This document shows, one piece after another, positions 59,901 to 64,000 of a stretch of DNA of 64,000 nucleotides. The stretch spans positions 7,502,001 to 7,566,000 of the forward strand of contig NC_088312.1 in the NCBI RefSeq assembly GCF_910592395.1, given 5' to 3'. Source of the stretch: Lineus longissimus. Lineage: Eukaryota; Nemertea; Pilidiophora; Heteronemertea; Lineidae. The translations under genes were made by a program, and so were the position numbers. Position 1 is the first letter of the stretch. The number at the start of each line of letters is the position of its first letter. The notes beneath the pieces are model-generated. The model saw only the letters and a list, made by a program, of their open reading frames with translations, did no database searches and had not been told where the DNA came from.

Positions 59901-62327
59901 GTCGTTTTCTTCAGTATCATCAAGGTTGACCAACTCAGTTAGTTACTGACGACAAGTTAAATTCACATTTTCTCGAATCTCGAACCTGAATGAAGAGCAT
60001 CCATTCACTTTCTTGTTCATACTTTACCTCTTGCAGAAAGAATGACTTTAATCTTTAAACATTTGTGGTCATCCGATGGCGTAAATGACTAGCTATCACT
60101 CTCCCCAAGAACACGAAATTAAACAATGTTCATGTGTCTTCCAATTCTGAGCTTTCATAGCTATTCGCGACCGCGGGATGTCAACATCTTGAAGGTCACT
60201 ATTTGACGTCATCAAGATGATAATGGCTGTCAAGCATATCAAGTATAGATTAGAGATATCATATGGATACTCGAGTGTCGGTCAATATAATGAATCGTAA
60301 AATCCCGGCTTTTTCGTAATGTCGAGAATTTGAAACATTCCCTGAAACTATTCTCATGCAAATGTCCTTGACAGTACAAACTAAACAACGGATCAGGAGG
60401 AAATGCAAAAACTCTTGGGAATGTTTTTAATAGTCTCTACTTCTACTATAAATCTCGATCCATTTAGAGATTGGCTCAACATAACTGATGCATTTGTCGT
60501 CATTTATCATTAGATTTGTAATTTGGTTGTCCTCGCGAGAAGTTATGCAGCCATATCCTATGTGGGGATCGTAATCAGATATTTGCTGTCGAGCTCATAG
60601 TGATGTAGAATCTGTCCTGGTGCATTTGCTAAGATGAAAAATTTTCAAATCGAACATCATAGATGAACGGTAATAGCAATATATAAAGACTCTGAGTCTA
60701 TATATTTTTTCTTTTTCTCTTGGTAATACCAAGAATTGATAATGACTAGACCTTTGGACGTTGTATTCTAATTTGGAATGGTGCTATATAAAAGCTATGT
60801 ATTAACTCAGAGACTAACATTTACCTATTCTTTGTTATACCCCAGTTTCAATCGACAATGAATAAGGACACTAAAATGTTAGCTAACGCTAATTGCTGAT
60901 GATATAGTCCAGAAGTTTCTTTTAAACTGTTGAAGGATGATTTAGCGCAGTTTAACATCTTCTTGTTTCCTAATTCTTTCCAGTCATCACAATAACGTTT
61001 TGTTCTTCTTTTATGAAGCCCTTGAGCGAGAACTTCAAACATGAAACGCACCAAACAGTCCAATAAAGTTACCGTTTTATCTAACCTATCTAACCTTGTG
61101 TTGTTTCTAGCTACAAGGGATTCCAATAGATATATCGTTCGGGGCAAGCGCCTCTATAATGGCGGGATCGTGTATCCTCAATTGGTCCAATTATCAGGTA
61201 ACTAGTGGCACAGTTCCACAATGATGGCAAGACACTCCTAGTAAACAGGCTGATTCAAGGAAGCAATTCTATGGTTCCAGTGAATAAATATGAAGCTCCA
61301 GTAGGAGTAATGAGTCAGTTAATGCTTCAATTTAACTTTGGACGGCTCGAAGAGAAATCGATTATTGAATATCATCAAATTACTCGAATGGAAGTCTATT
61401 TATAATTTTGGATTAGCTGCCTGAATTACTCTCAGGATGTTTAAAATTGTGAGTTTACCATCCCAATTTCTCTATTTCATTCTAAGCATAGATGTAGTAA
61501 GGAAAATATCAACGAATAAGTCAATTTACTCAAATTTATTTGAACAGTTTTGTTGACACATAATAGGAGATTGGTTAACCATAACCCAAACCATAATCCT
61601 AGCCCAAACAGTAGTTGTTCACACCTTAACACGTACTTAATCAGAATGGATGGTTAAAACAGTGTCACTCACCAGTAGAATTTCGAAACCTTTCAACAGT
61701 TAAAAACAAAAATGTCCAACAGCAAAATTATTAAACATCCTTCATTATTTTCTCAAAGTCAGTCTCCAGTTTCTCAGCATCAAACAATTCTGAACATTTT
61801 CAGTGAGTTCCAATATAACACACCATCGACTGGTGACAGTATCGGAAAACTGTCAATCGATGAAGCTATCGATATGAAGGTGACGAGGCTTGTCTCGGCC
61901 TTTCTTAAATCAAATAGTTCATTCAATCCCGAGTCATGTCAGTCTCGGAGTGGTTCTTTGAAATTGACGATGCGGTACATCTTCATTTTATCACGTATTG
62001 CCTCCCACTTTTCTTTTCGTTCATGACATCTGCAATTTATATCATTAGATTTGCTCTTCGTTCACCACTTTCTTCTGAATAGCAAATTTAATTTCTATCA
62101 TTCAAGGCATACCATGACAAATTGTGCTGAAGGCGTCGAAATCGACTTGTGGTGTATTGTTTTCGGATTGAAAGGAATATCACAGGAAGCGAAGCCAACT
62201 ACAGCGTTGGGGTGTCATTCTGTCTTTCTCGGGCAGAAAAAAAACCTTTACCGTTGGTGATGGAAGATACAGAAGTAAACGTTAAACAGCGATGCCTCAC
62301 TTCAGCAGAGAAGTTCCGTCTGGCGTG
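53943..62327. other. No recognisable gene
   Basis: Contains a GC- and CpG-richer patch at about 54,700-54,850. Frames at 56,158-56,712 and 58,368-58,589 (the latter with a CAAG|GTAAGA donor) have no known relatives. No RNA gene or transposon was identified. Confidence 0.4.
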
Positions 62328-62958
62328 TCATGTTTTTGAAAAGGTCTTCTTCACTCGCTGCAAATAATTCATAAACACTTTTTTTGCTGACATTTGTAGA
62401 ATTGTCAATGATATGGTTCTACTATCATAAGCGACATTTTCTTTTCTGAACATCCTTGGTTCTAGATAGACATATTTATGAAAATCATGCATTTTTCGTG
62501 CGAGACGGGAAAGTATGATGACGATGTCAGGAACGAATTCCTGTAAAGCTGGCTCCCACTGGTCCCCCGCATTCTTCGAATCGACGCTGAAGGTTTTTCT
62601 GTAGAACCTGCTGAGGGAATTCATCCCGAGAACCAGGAAATGAGCGATTGAGACTCCAGTTGTGTAGTCATACCTGTTGTTACTCTCGTTTATTTTTAAA
62701 TTTGGGATCTTTTGATCGTTTGAGAAATACTTCAGCCGTCTGGCTGTCCAGAATGAGTAGTATCCGCCATGTGTATGGTGTTATTATTTTACGCGTACTC
62801 TTACCATCGTGATAATAAATCGGCAACATTTGCCTTCTTGGATTGAAGATTCTTACAGTTTCCTGTGTTTTTATGTTCACCTGAGTAATTTTTCCTGGAC
62901 CACCTTGGTTCACATCTGTTAGCTTCACCGACAGTTGTAAGAAGATCACTATAAACAT
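62328..62958 (-). CDS. Possible two-exon fragment of an unknown gene
   Basis: The upstream exon candidate lies in 62,815-62,958. It includes DVNQGGPGKITQVNIKTQET and RRQMLPIYYHD and ends at GATG|GTAAGAG, a perfect donor. The downstream candidate lies in about 62,328-62,705. It includes RYDYTTGVSIAHFLVLGMNS, QEFVPDIVIILSRLARKM and FHKYVYLEPRMFRKENV, and stops with TGA at 62,330-62,328. The composition looks protein-like and the donor is strong, but the acceptor joining the two is not certain. I do not recognise the family. Another donor-flanked segment further upstream, near 62,990-63,061, may belong to the same gene. Confidence 0.3.
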
Positions 62959-63061
62959 TACTTACAGACGAGAAACCACGAGTTGCCTTACCGTGTAGCG
63001 GTGTAGGCGTCGATCAGCTGATAGTAAAAAACTCTCTTCAATGGAATGGGCTCCATCATCT

Positions 63062-64000
63062 ATAGGTATAGTGTTACGTTGCCAATTTCAATTGAGAATT
63101 TGTGTACATGACTTGCCAAAACACTTTCGGATTCAATCAGGTTTTTTTCTGGACCTTAAGCCACTTTAGCATTTGGTAAACACGATAGTATAGTATTTCA
63201 GTATGGTTTGTGATTTTTGCCACTTCAACCACAATCGTCGTCCATGCCGGCGCTATAGAGTCTCAGCTCAAGCCTCGTGAAGAAGCGAATACCAAGATTT
63301 GGCAACAGTATAATCTACCCTTGAATGGTCAAGTAATTTAACTTCATCATGACCTTGATAATTGTATGTAAACTGCTACTGTTACAGGAGAATGCTGCTT
63401 CTTGAGTAACACATACATCGTTAATTTGTGGTTGGCATTGTTTAAATGAAATGATAAATGCTCCTGGCTTGAACTAGTGAGTGCTTTATCGCCTAACTAC
63501 CGAGATCGCGTACTCTTTGAACCTTTTGAACCAATTGACCCGCACCATTCTTTGAAAAAACAGGAAACCTCCATTTGTTGGCGAACTATGTTCCCAGGTT
63601 CCTACCACTTCACTCATTATTAGCTGTATCATTGCGCCTTCCGCTAAGCACTGAGTCATAATGGAGGTATAAGCGCACCATACAAATGGTATTCATCTAC
63701 TGATATAATCCCTGCAGCTAACGTTCATTGTCGCTTGTAGAAAGGTTATATATAATAGTTTAACTAGTAATTTTGAGAACTGATTTCCAAATGAATATCA
63801 TATCAGTCACATACCAATGTGTTCGTCGAGCAGTAGATGCAAGGTACATAATACTTAATGTTCATTATACTAACCCGTTTTTCTTCTTTCTTACTTGCTT
63901 TAAATTAACCATTCATAATTAATAGAAGGTGAGTCTTAATAATTAGTTCAATAGCATTAGCATTAGGTTCACACTGAGTGACCTTTCACGTAAACAACAT
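63062..64000. other. No recognisable gene
   Basis: One plus segment at 63,202-63,332 has TTTCAG and GTAATT borders and an open 43-codon frame with a hydrophobic start, but no relatives are known. Nothing else is supported up to the window end. Confidence 0.35.

Noticed and set aside
61577-61610. Telomere-like CCATAACCCAAACC tract
   Set aside because: Too short and irregular to be telomeric repeat; no exact hexamer array.
63202-63332. 43-codon open segment with TTTCAG and GTAATT borders
   Set aside because: The next acceptor would make a 50-60 base intron, and no relatives are known.
1-64000. Autonomous transposons, retroelements or endogenous virus
   Set aside because: No frame shows reverse transcriptase, integrase, transposase or capsid motifs, and no long terminal repeats were seen.

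Overview
The window looks like nuclear DNA of a marine invertebrate animal. It contains split genes with consensus GT-AG introns of about 200 to 400 bases, an AT-rich non-coding background, microsatellites and minisatellites, and remnants of short dispersed repeats. There are no operons, ribosome binding sites or long prokaryotic frames. Only two genes are recognisable by homology, and both are animal-wide families: headcase (HECA) and neutral sphingomyelinase 1 (SMPD2). The palindromes TACATGTA and AGGCCTA recur throughout. I cannot assign a phylum from the sequence. Ambulacraria or Lophotrochozoa would both fit.

Layout. 1-8,470: a dispersed repeat at about 863-1,980 containing three tandem copies of a roughly 300-base unit, then unrecognised sequence. 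8,470-12,385: probable HECA 3' UTR and flank, with a short block homologous to the SMPD2 3' UTR. 12,386-13,954 (minus): intronless HECA coding sequence of 522 codons, with three CACGTG boxes and an inverted CCAAT box upstream. 16,033-19,328 (minus): complete eight-exon SMPD2 gene of about 404 codons. I assembled it exon by exon; its first exon encodes only 13 complete codons. SMPD2 and HECA lie head-to-tail on the minus strand. They act in different processes (sphingolipid hydrolysis and growth control), so their closeness is positional, not a pathway.

19,400-64,000: about 45 kb with no gene recognisable by homology. It holds a (GAA)n tract, a 44-bp satellite array (27,701-28,345), a 229-bp terminal-inverted-repeat element (29,731-29,959), several decayed minisatellites, a cluster of imperfect 27-29 bp palindromes (46,345-46,573) and a 16-bp perfect hairpin (44,083-44,126). 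A few unassigned exon-like or small ORF candidates are present. The most interesting is a 61-codon ORF at 30,427-30,612. It has the layout of a secreted neuropeptide precursor, with a signal-peptide-like start and a terminal Arg-Trp-Gly-Lys-Arg that would give an RW-amide peptide. No viral genes, transposase, reverse transcriptase, CRISPR array, rRNA or convincing tRNA was seen.
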